DNA from: Siderastrea radians
Lineage: Eukaryota; Cnidaria; Anthozoa; Scleractinia; Rhizangiidae
Length of the DNA stretch: 64,000 nt
Direction of reading: 5' to 3'
NCBI GenBank assembly: GCA_964017195.1
Contig: CAXHKT010000132.1
Span: forward strand, 251,001 to 315,000
Every line of letters starts with the position of its first letter. Positions within the stretch are counted from its first letter, which is position 1. A program made the position numbers and the translations under genes. Positions 33,633 through 46,872 of this stretch are shown piece by piece. The notes below the pieces were generated by a model. It did not search any database, was not told the origin of the DNA, and worked only from the letters and a program-made list of their open reading frames with translations.

Positions 33633-36131
33633 AAGGAGGCTCGCAACAGTTTTTTTGGCCTTGGAGTGTATCTTTTGAAATCAAAATTTCGCATAGAAGC
33701 TAAATTTCGATTTCCTTGATACTATATCACCTTTTCAACATATGACCAAAGTTTATTTTTACTTGGCCTCCTAGCAACAGCTGTCACCAGAGCAACGGTA
33801 ATGGACAGCCCCTCTTTTTAAATATTGTCGAACATCTCGAAAACTAGTCAGACAGTTTGTGACGAGACTTGAAGTATTTGAACTACTCAACCTGCACAAC
33901 TTGTAGGCTTAATTAGAGAAATATCTGTAAGACCGTTTCAAGTAAATCATGATTCATTTTTTACGGCTGGTCATTCCTGCAATTTTCTCCAATATTTCAA
34001 TAAAGACAAAAATTTACCACTTTCTCTTTTCAGTTGAAAGATCTGTTATGATAGCTAAACATTCTTAGTGTACATTGAGTTTCCTAGGTGGCTGCGATTT
34101 TAAGATACTTATATTTAAAAACTGCAAAAATGCAGCACAACTCAGCCAAAAAGTTCGTAATTTGCATAGATCGAAATATTTCTTAACTGCCCATACAATT
34201 TTTTTCTTTTAAATTGATTGCCGTTAGAAAAATAATTCTTTTTGATGTTCCAGCAAGTTTTAGCTGAACTCCTTTGCGGCCGAAGGCCGCTGAGTGGAGC
34301 CCCATACTCATACTAAGAGGCATGCTGGCAATTTCTATGGTCATTGGCAAGCGGAATGACTCGCGGGCGCGTGCGCCGTACGTCCGTACCTCGCATTTCA
34401 CGACATTCTTACATGAGGCAAATTTTCGCCCAGCTTCTAGCCAATGGCGTGCGAGGAATCGTGTAAGTCTTGACGCGTGTTGCACAAGCGACTCGCGTAG
34501 CAGCAAAATAACTCTTGAAAACAATGGATAATTTTACGGTAAAATGGTATCCAACAGCCATAACATGATGAAAAACAGGATTCTACATTCAACGATGTAA
34601 GATTAGAGCAAAACCAAGCTTATAAGTCGAGCAGAAAAGTACTAGTTTGCGAACAAATAATTCTGACGTAAAGCATGACCTTTGTATTTTAAAACGAATG
34701 AAGCGAATCCGCTTACCGAACAGAATTAGAAGAACATAGCTTTCCAACTGACAGTTGTAAAACAGAATCAAAGTTATTCACAATAAACAGATTGAATTTA
34801 TTACGACAAATTATATGTGTGTAATACTGTGCAATAATCTGTAAACAAAACCAAAAGAGAATTTCTAGTAGTTTCGAAGCCAACACGCGTCTCTAATTAC
34901 AAAACACAAAGCGACAAGTAAAATAACAGCAATCAAAACCAATGAAAAATGCCGATAAACGATTCAATGAATTTGCCTAGCGAACTTAAAGCGGAAGCAC
35001 AAATAGATAAAATAGATTTGCTTGAATCATTAAACAGAATTATAACTCTAAGTTTATACTAAAATGATACGCTTAAGAGACTAAAATTATACAGTAATTA
35101 ACGAGGTCAAGTTAATAACCTAGGTTAATGATAGTAAACAAGAAATTCTAAAGAATTTATAAGCGGCCGATGGTAACCAGGTAGATATGGAGTTCCGTTT
35201 TTAGGCTTGGCTAAATCTATATATTAGGCTGAATGAACATTTCTGTTATTAGATAAGAAGGCTGAATCTCGGTCAGGTTTCAGTCGTTATTAACTTTCGA
35301 CGAGCAACAGTTTTATTCTGTTTTTCCTGATCTATTTCAGGGTTATCCACGTGTAATAAATATTTATACACGCTGCACTTATAATGCATTTATAATTCTT
35401 TCTCATAATAATAAAAAAATTTCGTCTTCTGAGCTTCTTCCTAAACACTCTTTTCCATTAGTCTTTAAATACTAAATGACGTTTTAGAATTTTTAATAAC
35501 GGATTACATACATGTTAGCGCCCACGAGTGGCATTTCACTGGGGCTGAAAAAATAACGAGAAACAAGCTCAGAAGACGAAAAAAAACTTTTTATGAGAAG
35601 GAAATATAAACACACGAGACGGCACACAAGCACAGCGTATATAAATATTCTCTGCACGTGAATAACCGTGAAATAGACCAGGAAAAACAAACTAAAACTG
35701 TTGCTCGTTGAAAGTTAATAACAACTGAAACTTGACCGAGATTCAGCCTTCTTGTCTAATAGCAGAAATGATTATTCAGCCTAAAACTTACTGGAACATT
35801 AAAAAGAGTTACTATTCTAACTGCAATGAATTAAAAATTTTTTCCCTAATTTTGCATACAAGTTGTGAAGGTTGAGTAGTTCAAATAGTTCAAGGTTCGT
35901 CATAAAAGTGTCTGACTAGTTTTTGAGATATTCAACATTGTTTAAAATGAGAGGCTGTCCATTACCTTTGCTATGGTGACAGCTGTTGCTAGCACACCAA
36001 TGAAAAAGTAAACTTAGGTCATATGTTGAAAAGGTATTATAGTATCAAGGAAATCGAAATTTATCTTCAATGCGAAATTTTGATTTCAAAGGATACACTC
36101 CAAGGCCAAAAAAACTGTTGCGAGCCTCCTT
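33633..36131. mobile_element. Long-inverted-repeat (fold-back) element, 2.5 kb
   Basis: Ends AAGGAGGCTCGCAACAGT and complement. Arms of about 300 bp (33633-33930, 35840-36131) share TTTTTTTGGCCTTGGAGTGT, AATCAAAATTTCGCAT and ATTTCGATTTCCTTGATACT. The interior is AT-rich and has no transposase. Inside sits a second inverted repeat at 35215-35790. It lies in a receptor intron. Target duplication is unclear. Confidence 0.85.
35215..35790. repeat. Nested inverted repeat inside the fold-back element
   Basis: Two arms of about 240 bp share ATTAGGCTGAATGA / TCATT-TTCAGCCTAA, AGAAGGCTGAATCTCGGTCA, GTTGCTCGT-GAAAGTTAAT and TCTTCTGAGCTT. The short centre (about 35460-35550) includes GTTAGCGCCCACGAGTGGCA. 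It looks like a separate fold-back element that landed inside the first. Confidence 0.75.
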
Positions 36132-36398
36132 AAATGGGAGATAATTATTACGTCCTCAATTGTTTCCTTAAAGGTTTCGCCACATGAGACGATTAGCCTC
36201 AAAGGCCAAAAAAGATGAAGAATAGTATGAAGGTAATATTAACATTAAACAGCTCAAAAAGACAGAGAAAGTTGAAAAGTTGATATTTTAAGCCGCAAAA
36301 AAAGGAGGAGCGTACATTAACGACTAAATAATTGATACGTGCTGTCAGTGGTTCATCCAAATATTATCACTGAAATATACAGATATATTTATACTAAC

Positions 36399-36506
36399 TT
36401 GGCTTTGATGCTCTCTTGATTGAAGGTGACGCTTCTCTCAGGCCTGTTATGATATTTATTTCTGCTGTTGGGAGAATAGTGAATGGGTCATCTAGAGGCT
36501 GAAAAT
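36399..36506 (-). CDS. Juxtamembrane linker exon
   Basis: A 108-bp exon with a strong acceptor (TTTTTTTTCTTCAG) and a GTTAGT donor, phase 1 at both ends. It encodes about 36 residues beginning DFQPLDDPFTILPT and ending SIKRASKP, with no cysteines and no recognisable domain. With the FN3 exon upstream and the membrane exon downstream it joins without a frameshift and supplies a stalk. It was called from splice signals and phase alone. Confidence 0.72.
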
Positions 36507-37297
36507 CTGAAGAAAAAAAATCCGTTCAGTGTAAGACTAGTACATTGGCACATTTCATAAGCAAGTGTCGGCTATTTATATAGGTTACTTTTTTAAGACG
36601 CTTGGTTGGTTGTGGAAGAGCCCCTTATTATTGCGCGTCGTGTAAGCCTTACATTTTCTCGAGATGGGTCGCGACCACCGGTATTCGATCGGAACTCATA
36701 TTTCTCTTCCATGTTCTGAATGATCTGAGGCTCAAGAACGGCAAGTGTTCCAACTCAACGACACTTTAATTTCACTGGTTCACGAGAAACACATTTTTAC
36801 AAAACAACATGACCGACATTTTGTAGTCCTAGTGGTCTCACGACCCTAGTGCGCATGGGCTTACAAAATACTCTCAACTAGGGGTACTGTGGGATTTCCT
36901 AATATAGCAAAACACAGCTTTCTGCGGAACAGTCTCATGTTAACGTTACATCGGGTCGTTGGATATTCTACCATAAGGCAAACACAACTTGGAAAGGATG
37001 GACACGACATCAAGCTCCTGTTATGTAAAAGTTAACATTCATCGATTGATAAAAATGTCTCAATTTAGTCCTTCTTCTGCCTAGCAGGAAACCAGAAATA
37101 ACATATTTTATAGTGATAGTCTGAAAAACAATGATTACTTCTTCTCGAGAAACCTTTTGCGCTCAAAGGTTAATATAATCTTCTCAACAACTGACGATTT
37201 TACCCTTTTACCCGGAAATAGTTTCAATAGAAATTGAAAAGACAACAATATAAATTATTGAAAAGGGCCTGATTATTTTTGTTTTTGTCTTTCCTAC
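36507..37297. other. Intron of the receptor, no other feature
   Basis: This 791-bp intron separates the FN3 exon from the linker exon. No repeat or RNA gene was recognised. Confidence 0.6.
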
Positions 37298-37585
37298 CCG
37301 GCGATTTGGTTTCTATTGCCTCTGATGATGGAGAAGTGACATTGTCGGTGACATAGATCCTGAAATAGTACACTGTATGTGGCTTCAAACCAAGCACGGT
37401 GCTCCAGGGACTGTATATAACACACGTCTCTGGAACAGCACTCTCCCGGCAGATAGCGTACTCCCACGATAATGTGCTATTGTCCCATATTTGGACACGA
37501 TAGGTTGATGGTCTTGTTGGACGCCACTGTAAGCTAACAGTATGGAAATCACGTGATACAAGCTGTGGTTTTCCAAGGGGTGCAG
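37298..37585 (-). CDS. Fibronectin type III domain exon
   Basis: This 288-bp phase 1-1 exon encodes one FN3 domain of about 96 residues. It starts APLGKPQLVSRDF, has the strand-B tryptophan in VSLQWRP, YRVQIWD in strand C, and the late motif VLGLKPHTVYYFRIYV with the conserved L-P-T-Y pattern, ending EAIETKSP. The acceptor TTTCTATTGCAG follows a polypyrimidine tract and the donor is CGG|GTAGGA. Two cysteines (AICRES, ETCVIY) may form a disulfide, which is unusual in FN3. Its phase and strand fit between the last SRCR exon and the membrane exon. Confidence 0.88.
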
Positions 37586-40500
37586 CTGCAATAGAAAAAG
37601 AAACCAAAAAAAAAAAAAGAAAAGAAAGAGAAATAATGGCAATAAATGGCAAAGTTGTGATCGAATTCCATATCTATTTCGGAAAAAAAAAGCTTCATTG
37701 CAATCTAAAAGGACAAAGTTTTTTCTATGCGAAATTCTGAATGATAATGAAACCCGTTATGGCAGGACATTTGAAAATGAACTTTATTTCAAAAGTTAGA
37801 GGTTAAGAATCTTTTTCCTTCCTTTATTTATTTGAGGTTGGATATTATTTGGTCATAAATTTCATTTATAGGCATATCTTAAATCAGACGGCGTCCTGTT
37901 ACAAATCGGTGTTCGTATGCGATTCTTGACAATCAAGTGAGAAGTTCTGGAAATGTTTAATTATTATCGGGGAAAAGGGTTCAGTATTCTTCTGCCGTTT
38001 CATTGTTTCTAACTTTGTTAGAACGGTTTGCTACGTTTACAACTTAAAATGTTAAATTCGTTCCGAAATTGATTTTGAAAGGCTTAATGCATCCTTTTAC
38101 TGTGCGGCTACTCCAATCGGGCCAGTTGAAAGAAAAGTGACCAATCACGACGCTAACTGAGAACAAAAGATAGCAAAGTATTTTTTTTTTGTAAACGACT
38201 AATCACGTTGTAGCAGCCAGACAATACCCGTTCGAAAAATTTGGCACCTTGATCATGGGCCCTCGGGAAATTGCCACGTCTACGATTGGTTGCTTTCGAT
38301 CGTAAATTCTGCTCAGAAGTTTTAGATATCGAATTCGCAATTAATGGTAAAATTTTACCCCATAAACAAACCTTAAACAATACTTGGCTTCAGCAGTACA
38401 CCTTATCTCTGAGTTTGTTTTTAGAACAAACCTTTTCCGAAATTAAATATTCGGTAACGCAATAAACTTGCTTGATTTGGAGACGGCGTTCGCTCAGCGC
38501 AGCGAGTCGAAACAAACAAAGATCTAAAGATAAATATCGACATTTGCGCCCTTTAATCGTTCAAATATAAACGGAAGTTCGCAAATCTCCTTATATACTA
38601 AATGTTTTTTGAACCAACTGGTGTTCATCGTTGATTTATTGATTCTGGCTTCTGCAGCCCCTTCGCAGCCGCGGTCTCAATACTGCAAGGAAATCCAAAT
38701 CCTTTATGGAAGCTTCCAGGTCCATTTCAGCGTGATGCAAGTCTGAAATGTAATCTCGTAATAGCTGGGAATGTCGGCGACTACTGCCTATTCAGTCGAT
38801 TCAGTCTTACTTGTATTTTCTGGGCAAAAGCCATTTTGCAAACATTTACCATAAACTTAAAGCTTGCGTGGCGCGTACAAACAATCCGCGAGATTTCAAT
38901 CCCATCGAGACAACACTGCACCATTTGAAAATGTTTAAAAATCATCATTGAAGCTAACCAATGAAAAACTTCGACTTTTTACCGAGAGGTCCGCAGAATT
39001 AGACAGTTTTAAATTTATTTGGGGATGTATTGGCTAGATCCTTCAACATTATTGGTCAGTTTATGAAAAAAATGTTGCCTTCTTTTGTTTTCAATTAGCA
39101 TCGCGATTGGTCAATTTTCTTCCTAGTGGCCCGGTTCGAGTAGCCGGACAGTAACAAGTTGTTTGTATTTCTCTTCCTTGGACAACCTACTAATGTCGCA
39201 CTGACGGATGAGTTGAAGGGTAAATTTCGATAAATTTCTCTCGCTAACCTTTGCAGCTTATTCTTTATCTGTCTGCAGTTGTTCTCTTCCCATGGTTTGT
39301 TTTTCGTGGAAACTTTACGTCTATCCTTGTGTGAGTGGGTGAGTGAGTGATTGATTGACCAACTGAATAATCGACTAGTTGACTCACTGACTTACGGATT
39401 GATGGATTAGTATAATTATCGTGTGATATTCGAAAATTCTATTTAAAAAATCACGACATTTTAGGAAAGCGCAATTTGAAAGAATTTTCAAATATCACGA
39501 GAAGTCAAAATCCTTAATTGCTCGAAGGATCACACGATTTCTCATTTATGATATGCCTAAAGCAAATTCTTTTAACATGACTTGGCGGTGTGTTTGCGGT
39601 GTGAAACACAGGGAAGGTCATGTTTTGGCTTTTTTAGCGTAAATTGACAAATGTCAAAGGTAGTTGGGTTCCTAAAGTCATTCTTGATGCAGTTAAAATG
39701 TAAACTGTTCATGAAACAGTCGCTGAAGTATAAAGAACAAGAAAATCCCCAGGGGGCGCTAGATCCCGCCGTTGTTCTCCCTTCTCCTCCGGGTGTAAAA
39801 TATATAATGGTCACTCAAGATACAAGCTCTAGCCTGTGTAGCGAAAGACGGGAGTCTGGGTCAAGTGACCACGAAAAAAACATAGGCACGCAATGCGCGC
39901 AGAGCCAATGACGTTTTTTTTTCGCAATATGGTGAAATTTATCCTGACAACCTATGGGGCTTTACACCTCCGGTAAGTCCCACCCTAACCCCTCAGCTCC
40001 CCCCCCCCCCCCCCACCACCAAAAAGATCTTGTGGTTATCCACTATAAAACCTGGTAATGATTCAGCAGGGTGACTACGCGGAGTCAAAAAAACCGAAGA
40101 AAGCTCTTTGCTTCACGGTTCTTCAAAGAACACACACAAAAACAAATAAACTTAAACTCACCGTCGAAAAATATTGCATACATAATTTAGGCAAAGATCA
40201 GTGGAAAGTTAACAATTTTACTTCAGAAATAAATGCAAGTTGCAGTTGAGCCTTTTAATTTCTTACTTCTACCGGCGAATATCCAATACTTTTCAGTGCT
40301 CATAAACGGTCAACTTTCTAAAGGGTGCCGTTTTGACGCTCTGCGTGATTTGCGTGACACGCGACTCGCTTTACTTTGTTTAACTTGTAAGGTTTCAGAC
40401 GTTTCAGTCAACCATTTACGTTCTCAGTACATTGTATTGTCAAAACAGGAGTCTGCCATCAAACGGCGTTTCTTGTATCCACAATATTTTCGTTCGAAAT

Positions 40501-43044
40501 CGGTTTGAACTAGCGTTTATAAACACGACTGAAATAGTTTTGCAACTATATTTATTCCCCCTGTTAATTGAAGTTGCTTGCTTTGTAATTAAGTCGGCTA
40601 GAATAATTTTCGTCTTTTTGCCTCACAAATCGACCAAAGAATGTTTACAATTGTTACTTTCCCACGGTACAAAGTTATTTTTAGCTCACGTGTTTATTTT
40701 GAGTCTCAACCTACAGCCGAATAAATTTCTTTTGCTTTGCCTTCGAACAGTACGAAAATGTTCAAATTCAGCTCGCTTTCCAGTAGATCCAACAGGTCTC
40801 TATTAGAATGCTTTGTCACATATCTGTTGTTGTTAATCTTTCGGTACTGTTTCGGTCGGTTCGAGATGTTTTTAGTGTTGCGTTACATTCCTTATAAGGC
40901 TGAAATTACAGCTGTCAACTATGCAAATTTGCTCAACATACGCTTTACCCTTTGAGCTATGAATAACCCTGAAATAACGTTTAGTATCTTGTTAAGATTT
41001 TACTTCATCCATCCTCTAATTCCTTGATCACCACTGTGAGTTGGATTTTAATACTAGTTTCATTCAAGTTTTTCAGTTTTAAGAATAGCTAGCAACAAGC
41101 CGCGCAATTTCCGATTTAGTTTTAAATGGGTTCATGTTTTATAACACGCACTCAAAAATGACACTGCAAATTTTAGATTCGCTGTTACCGAGAGATAATC
41201 CCGAAAAATTTTATGCTGTTTTACTCTAGTCTTTTCACTATCGTTATAAACTTGGGCTTTAAATATTGTTTCTTTCACTGTTAATTAGGTATCGATGTAA
41301 CGTTAATTTCCACGTTCTGTTCATACAACATCTCAAATTGGCAAGTCCGTCTTGTATTTGCTGCTGTAGAAATTTGTACTTCAGCTAAGTAAACACAGGA
41401 CTACAACGCGAACAAAATCCTGCCAGACCTCACGTACGCAAAACAGGCATTCGAAGTAGATCCACACTTGCGAATGCAAAACACTTCAAAGCCCGGGGGT
41501 CTTACTTCCATAACATTAGCTGTATGGGTTTGTGCCGCTGATAAGGTAAGAGTTTCAGTGTCCCGGTGCACACCCCCACCCATCGTCTCACAGAATATCC
41601 CCCCAGCCTCACAAATCGTAAGACAAACACGACACTGACGGTTCTCGTCTATCGTTGATTTTTAGGCTCTGACAGTAGCCATATGACGTCACTAACGTGG
41701 CGTCATTGGCTAAAAAGCACACACACACACACAAAAAACAAAAACAAACAAAAACAAAAAACAAACAAGAAAAGCCCCAGGGGCATTAGACCCCGCCGTT
41801 TTTCCCCTCCCTTAAGGGTGCAAAATGCATTACGGTCACTCAAGATACGAGCCCAAGTGGTGTAAATTTTATAGTTGGTGATTTTCGTACCTTTGACGTG
41901 TTTGCTGCCACCGCCCCCGTCTTCTCTGACCCTTCTCCTTGTGATACCATTAATCCCTAATAGTATGAACATCTTCCCCATCCCTCATTTCTTAGTCATC
42001 CGCCTGTTCTAACACTTGAGAAGAAGAACGTGACGGAATAGTTTGACCATAGCGTGACTCAGTTACGTCACTTTAAAAAAATGACATCTCAGCGTATTAT
42101 TATAAATAACAAGGGCACGGAAATGAGATTTATTGATAAAGAAAAAATAACCCTAAAATCTAAAGGGAACGGTAAAAAGAAAGAGAAACCTAAAAGTCAA
42201 CTTTAAGCCATGATTCGACGAATGATATAGCGAAAGCAAGGAACTTTCCCGAATAGGCGTCTGTGTTTCCGTGACGTAATGTTTACATGCTACGGCAAGT
42301 TAGGCGAATTCATGCCAGCTTCAAAGCTCGTTAGCACCTTAGTCCTTCCTCTCGTCGAAGAGAAGTCATCTCCATTGAGTTTCACTAAAGAATTTGGCGA
42401 AGTAAAGCAAAACTGCCAAAAAAATGCTTGCATTTCACTGTTGAATATTTAACCCTGTTTGTTCAGCTCTGGTCCGAGTAACCCAATCGAACGTTCAAAG
42501 CTTGCTAGCATCGTTGTCCTTGCTCTCGTCGAAGAGATTTTTATTGCATTGCATCCCCAGTACTTTTCTACACCGTCTCTCGTGTAGATTTTGGCGAATC
42601 GGCGCTAACCGAACGAAGATAATGCTTACGTTGACTGAAAGATTGCAACACGTATTTGTTGGCCGAGGTCTGGGGCAGGTGACCACCAAAAATATTAATG
42701 AATACCAACAAAAAAATGGGTATTGCTAGACCCCGTCCTGACGTTGGGGTAAAAAATCCTCCATCTCGTTACAAATTTGGACATAAAATTACTTGAAATG
42801 AAGATTGCCGCTTTTTCTTCGACAAATGTCATTAGATTATTCAGACTGTGAAAAAAGCCACTGAACTGAATGCGACACTGAGGTTGCAAGCCTTTTTTGC
42901 TTAAATCTGGTATGGAAACTGCTGAAACTACCTTCTATAAAAAGATTGACATTGGAGTCGAAGACAGCAGAATTTAGAACTGAAGCAACCTGCTAAAAAC
43001 GTATTGTAGAACAGAAACTGATAATCCTCGTAGGATTAACAGTG
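37586..43044. other. Long receptor intron, no gene recognised
   Basis: Two short related segments occur at about 39745-39835 and 41765-41860 (CCCCAGGGG...CCCGCCGTT...GGTCACTCAAGATAC). A poly-C run lies at about 40000-40014 and (AC)n/(CAAAAA) tracts at 41720-41770. Bases 42320-42480 and 42490-42640 are diverged tandem copies sharing CTCTCGTCGAAGAGA. Long frames around 40432-40806 have no domain or splice support. Confidence 0.5.
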
Positions 43045-43675
43045 CTAATTAACTGACTGACTGACTGACTAACTGACTGGGTGACTGACTGACTGACTGA
43101 CTGACTGACTGACTGGCTCACTGGCTCGCTGACTGACTGACTCACTGACAGACTGACTAACTGACTGACTGACTTGCTGACTGGCTTACTGACTAACTGG
43201 CTGACTGGCTGACCGACTGACTGACTGACTGACTGACTGGCTGACTGACTGACTGACTGGCTGTCTGAATGAATGGCTGAATGACTGACTGATAGACTGA
43301 CTGACTGACTGACTGATTGGCTGACTGACTGACTGAGTGACTGACTGGCTGACTGACTGACTGATTGACAGACTGACTAACTGACAGACTGACAGACTGA
43401 CTGACTAACTGGCGACCTACTGACTGATTGAATGATTGACTGACTGACTGACTGGCTGACTGACTGACTGACTGACTGACTGGCTGACTGACTGACTGAT
43501 TGACAGACTGACTAACTGACTGACTGACCGACTGACTAACTGGCGACCTACTGACTGATTGAATGACTGACTGACTGACTGACTGACTGATTGGCTGACT
43601 GACTGACTTACTGACTGACTGGCTGGCTGACTGAATGACTGACTGACTGAGTGACTGACTTACTGGCTGGGCAAT
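43045..43675. repeat. (ACTG)n tetranucleotide array, unit 1
   Basis: About 630 bp of ACTG repeats with scattered substitutions. It reads without stops on the minus strand because CAGT repeats give only Q, S, V and S codons in any frame. The long Ser/Gln/Val frame is thus a composition artefact. Confidence 0.95.
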
Positions 43676-45095
43676 TAACATACTTTTTTAAACCCTTGGA
43701 CCTACGGGCAGGGTGTTGGATGCCCCCACCCCCCTCCACATAAGATTTTTCGTGAATTTATCATCTGCACCTGCGGTTTTCTTCGCATATCCTTTTGACG
43801 CATTTTTCTTTTCTTAAACACATTTTCTTCTCATATCCTTTAGACATGTTTTAACACAAGTTTGGTGATAATTAGTTGTTATGGTTGGCTGAATGACTGA
43901 CTGACTGACTGATTGGCTGACTGACTGACTGACTGACTGACTGACTGGCTGACTGACTGACTGATTGACAGACTGACTAACTGACTGACTGACCGACTGA
44001 CTAACTGGCGACCTACTGACTGATTGAATGACTGACTGACTGACTGACTGACTGACTCACTGACAGACTGACTAACTGACTGACTGACTTACTGACTGGC
44101 TGACTGACTGACTGACTAACTGGCTGACTGGCTGACCGACTGACTGACTGACTGACTGACTGACTGACTGGCTGACTGACTGACTGACTGACTGACTGTC
44201 TGAATGAATGGCTGAATGACTGACTGATAGACTGACTGACTGACTGACTGACTGACTGATTGGCTGACTGACTGACTGACTGACTGTCTGACTGGCTGAC
44301 TGACTGATTGATTGACAGACTGACTAACTGACTGACTGATAGACTGACTGACTAGCTGGCGACCTACTGACTGATTGAATGATTGACCGACTGACTGACT
44401 GGCTGACTGACTGACTGATTGGCTGACTGACTGACTGACTGACTAACTGACTGACTGACTGACTGACTGATTGACAGACTGACTAACTGACTGACTGACC
44501 GACTGACTAACTGGCGACCTACTGACTGATTGAATGACTGACTGACTGACTGACTGACTGACTGATTGACAGACTGACTAACTGACTGACTGACAGACTG
44601 ACTGACTAGCTGGCGACCTACTGACTGATTGAATGATTGACCGACTGACTGACTGGCTGACTGACTGACTGATTAACTGACTGACTGACTGACTGACTAA
44701 CTGACTGACTGACTGACTGATTGACAGACTGACTAACTGACTGACTGACCGACTGACTAACTGGCGACCTACTGACTGATTGAATGACTGACTGACTGAC
44801 TGACTGACTGACTGATTGGCTGACTGACTGGCTGGCTGACTGAATGACTGACTGACTGAGTGACTGACTTACTGGCTGGGCAATTAACATACTTTTTTAA
44901 ACCCTTGGACCTACGGGCAGGGTGTTGGATGCCCCCCACCCCCCTCCACATAAGATTTTTCGTGAATTTATCATCTGCACCTGCGGTTTTCTTCGCATAT
45001 CCTTTTGACGCATTTTTCTTTTCTTAGACACATTTTCTTCTCATATCCTTTAGACATCTTTTAACACAAGTTTGGTGATAATTAGTTGTTATGGT
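43676..45095. repeat. Tandem duplication of the array and its flank (about 1.21 kb unit)
   Basis: The 210-bp segment at 43676-43885 (TAACATACTTTTTTAAACCC ... AATTAGTTGTTATGGTT) recurs almost unchanged at 44887-45095, only a few bases different. Between them is a second ACTG array (about 43886-44880), which itself contains higher-order units marked by CTGGCGACCTACTGACTGA. The high identity suggests a recent duplication or an assembly effect. Confidence 0.92.
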
Positions 45096-45408
45096 TACTA
45101 GATATGACGTCATGCGTAGCAGGTGATGAAGCCATTTTTGAAGAAAATTTCGTGTCTCTGACCCTTTTTAGAAGAAACAAAAAGCACCAAAAGTTAGCAA
45201 AGTGTCTAGTTATGTCATATTCTACATGTCAAGCATCAAAAATGTTTAATTTTCGCCCTTTTTTGATAGTTGCTAATTTTGGGCAGAATGCAAATGGAGG
45301 CCAATATGGCAGCCATTTTGGAGGACGTGACAGGCCCCCAGCAGCGGCACAACCCTTAATATATACCCCATATTGTTAAAATTGTTTCACCTGTTTACAG
45401 CCTAGTAC
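45096..45408. other. Receptor intron, no feature
   Basis: Non-coding sequence between the ACTG array and SRCR exon 7, containing GGCAGCCATTTTGGAGG near 45307, a common repeat-like word here. Confidence 0.5.
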
Positions 45409-45744
45409 CTTTCAGAGTGCAGACCACACTTGCCTCTCTTCCAAACAAGCAAAAGTTGGATCCTAAGTTGTGTCTACATGCTTTTATTGAGGCTTCGCTT
45501 CCGTCACAATCCACGGAATCCAACCATAAAAGCCCTTTTCCTTTTTCCACTAAACGTTCAATGAAATATTTTCTGCCTTTGAGATGTTCGTCAACAAAAT
45601 GTAATGCGCTATCATATCCCAGTTGACGACAAACTACATAAGAATTCTCTATGCCCCAACCGTGGCTACATATTGATCTCCAAACTCCATTGTGCAAAAC
45701 CTCCAAAATTCCTCTGTTTAGAGAAGAGCCATTAACAAGTCTCA
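45409..45744 (-). CDS. SRCR domain exon 7 (divergent type A)
   Basis: This 336-bp phase 1-1 exon is the most divergent and the longest SRCR. It begins VRLVNGSSLNRG, then ILEVLHNGVWRSICSHGW, ENSYVVCRQLGYDSAL, an expanded basic loop with FIERLVEKGKG, LLWLDSVDCDGSEASIKAC and a final SVVC. Six cysteines are kept. The donor AAG|GTACTA is weaker than its neighbours. If it is not used, translation ends four codons later (TRL then stop), which would give a secreted ectodomain lacking FN3 and membrane anchor. When spliced, the junction codon GCT joins it to the FN3 exon. Confidence 0.9.
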
Positions 45745-46124
45745 CTAAGAAGTAAAAAATAAAAATGCATTTATTTAAAGTTACCGCATGGGATATTTAG
45801 GTTCCCACTCTTAAATGAATTTGGGGTGAATTAGAGGAAACGTATATCAGAAAGTCTATGATTCAAGCGTTGTTTGCGGCCCTCTAGTTTCATTCTAGCA
45901 CGAGAAACTTTATTCCACGTTGTCTGTCACCATCAAGGTGTATGAATAGGTACCTGAGAAATAATGGAGGAACTTGTCAAATTGCAGGAGCAATGTGTGA
46001 TACGCCGTCATTAATTCTATTTGAGGCGCGGAGAAAAGAACCTTAATATCATTGTCATGCTAAAGGAAAGGAACGGTAATAAGTGCTGGCTTTCTTAATG
46101 GTCTAAGCTAGGAGAAAACTTTGA

Positions 46125-46715
46125 CCCTATTTATACCGGGGGGAGGGGCGATTGTGACCGCACTGTCTTTGGAAGTTTACAACTTTTTTAATAAGCAAGC
46201 TAAACCCACTTTTGGTGACTTTTCCTAAAATATATCTGCAAACAATTTGGCATAGCAAGTGCTTGTCCATCAAGTGCGACGTTACCATGGCAATTAATTT
46301 TTGGCAGGCTCTTTTTTTCAGAATTTTAAATGTTCACCTTTTGCATTAAAAAAATATAACTCTTCTGAGGAAATGTTCACATTTTCAGATCATTTTCGTG
46401 TTTTTTTAAATTAAATTTGGTTACTTTTTGGTCAGTTTTGGCATTTTTTAAAGGTTCTGGAAAAATGAAGAAATACAAGATGGCGGCCGTTTGAGACCCT
46501 GACCTAACTGTTACGTGATATGAAGTCACCAGCTTATGTTGCGGACCTCAAAGGAAACCTTTTAGGACGAACTATGTACCCTCCAAGTTTTGTTTGTCGT
46601 AGCTTTAATATTCTCGGAGTTAGGAGGTTGGGGCCGAACCAGCCGCACATGCCCCCCCCCCTCCTTTTTCCACCCTCCAAGGAGACCAAACAAAAAAAAA
46701 CCGGTCTGAATAGTG
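46125..46715. mobile_element. piggyBac-like MITE, related copy (about 590 bp)
   Basis: The left end is CCCTATTTATACCGGGGG and the right-end complement CACTATTCAGACCGG; the right flank is TTAA, the left TTGA. The interior shares GGTGACTTTTCCTAAAAT and GACGTTACCATGGCAA with 7238-7812 in the opposite orientation. It lies in the intron between SRCR exons 6 and 7. Confidence 0.8.
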
Positions 46716-46872
46716 TTAATAAGACAAACAGCTGTACAAATGAATCTTTATTTACTGAGAAGGTTGGTAAGAGAAGGGAATGGGGAGGGGGGCAAGCGTT
46801 AACTCGCTTTATTACTGCATAAAAGAAAAAAAAAAGAACAGAATGAAAACAGGAATTTCCTACCTTCCTCAC

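Noticed and set aside
40432..40955. Open frames of 72-124 codons on the plus strand
   Set aside because: AT-rich intronic sequence, no recognisable domain, no splice signals, Phe/Leu-rich composition typical of chance frames.
43193..44951. Long minus-strand Ser/Gln/Val-rich open frames
   Set aside because: They are translations of the CAGT repeat, which has no stop in any frame on that strand. No start context, domain or splice support.
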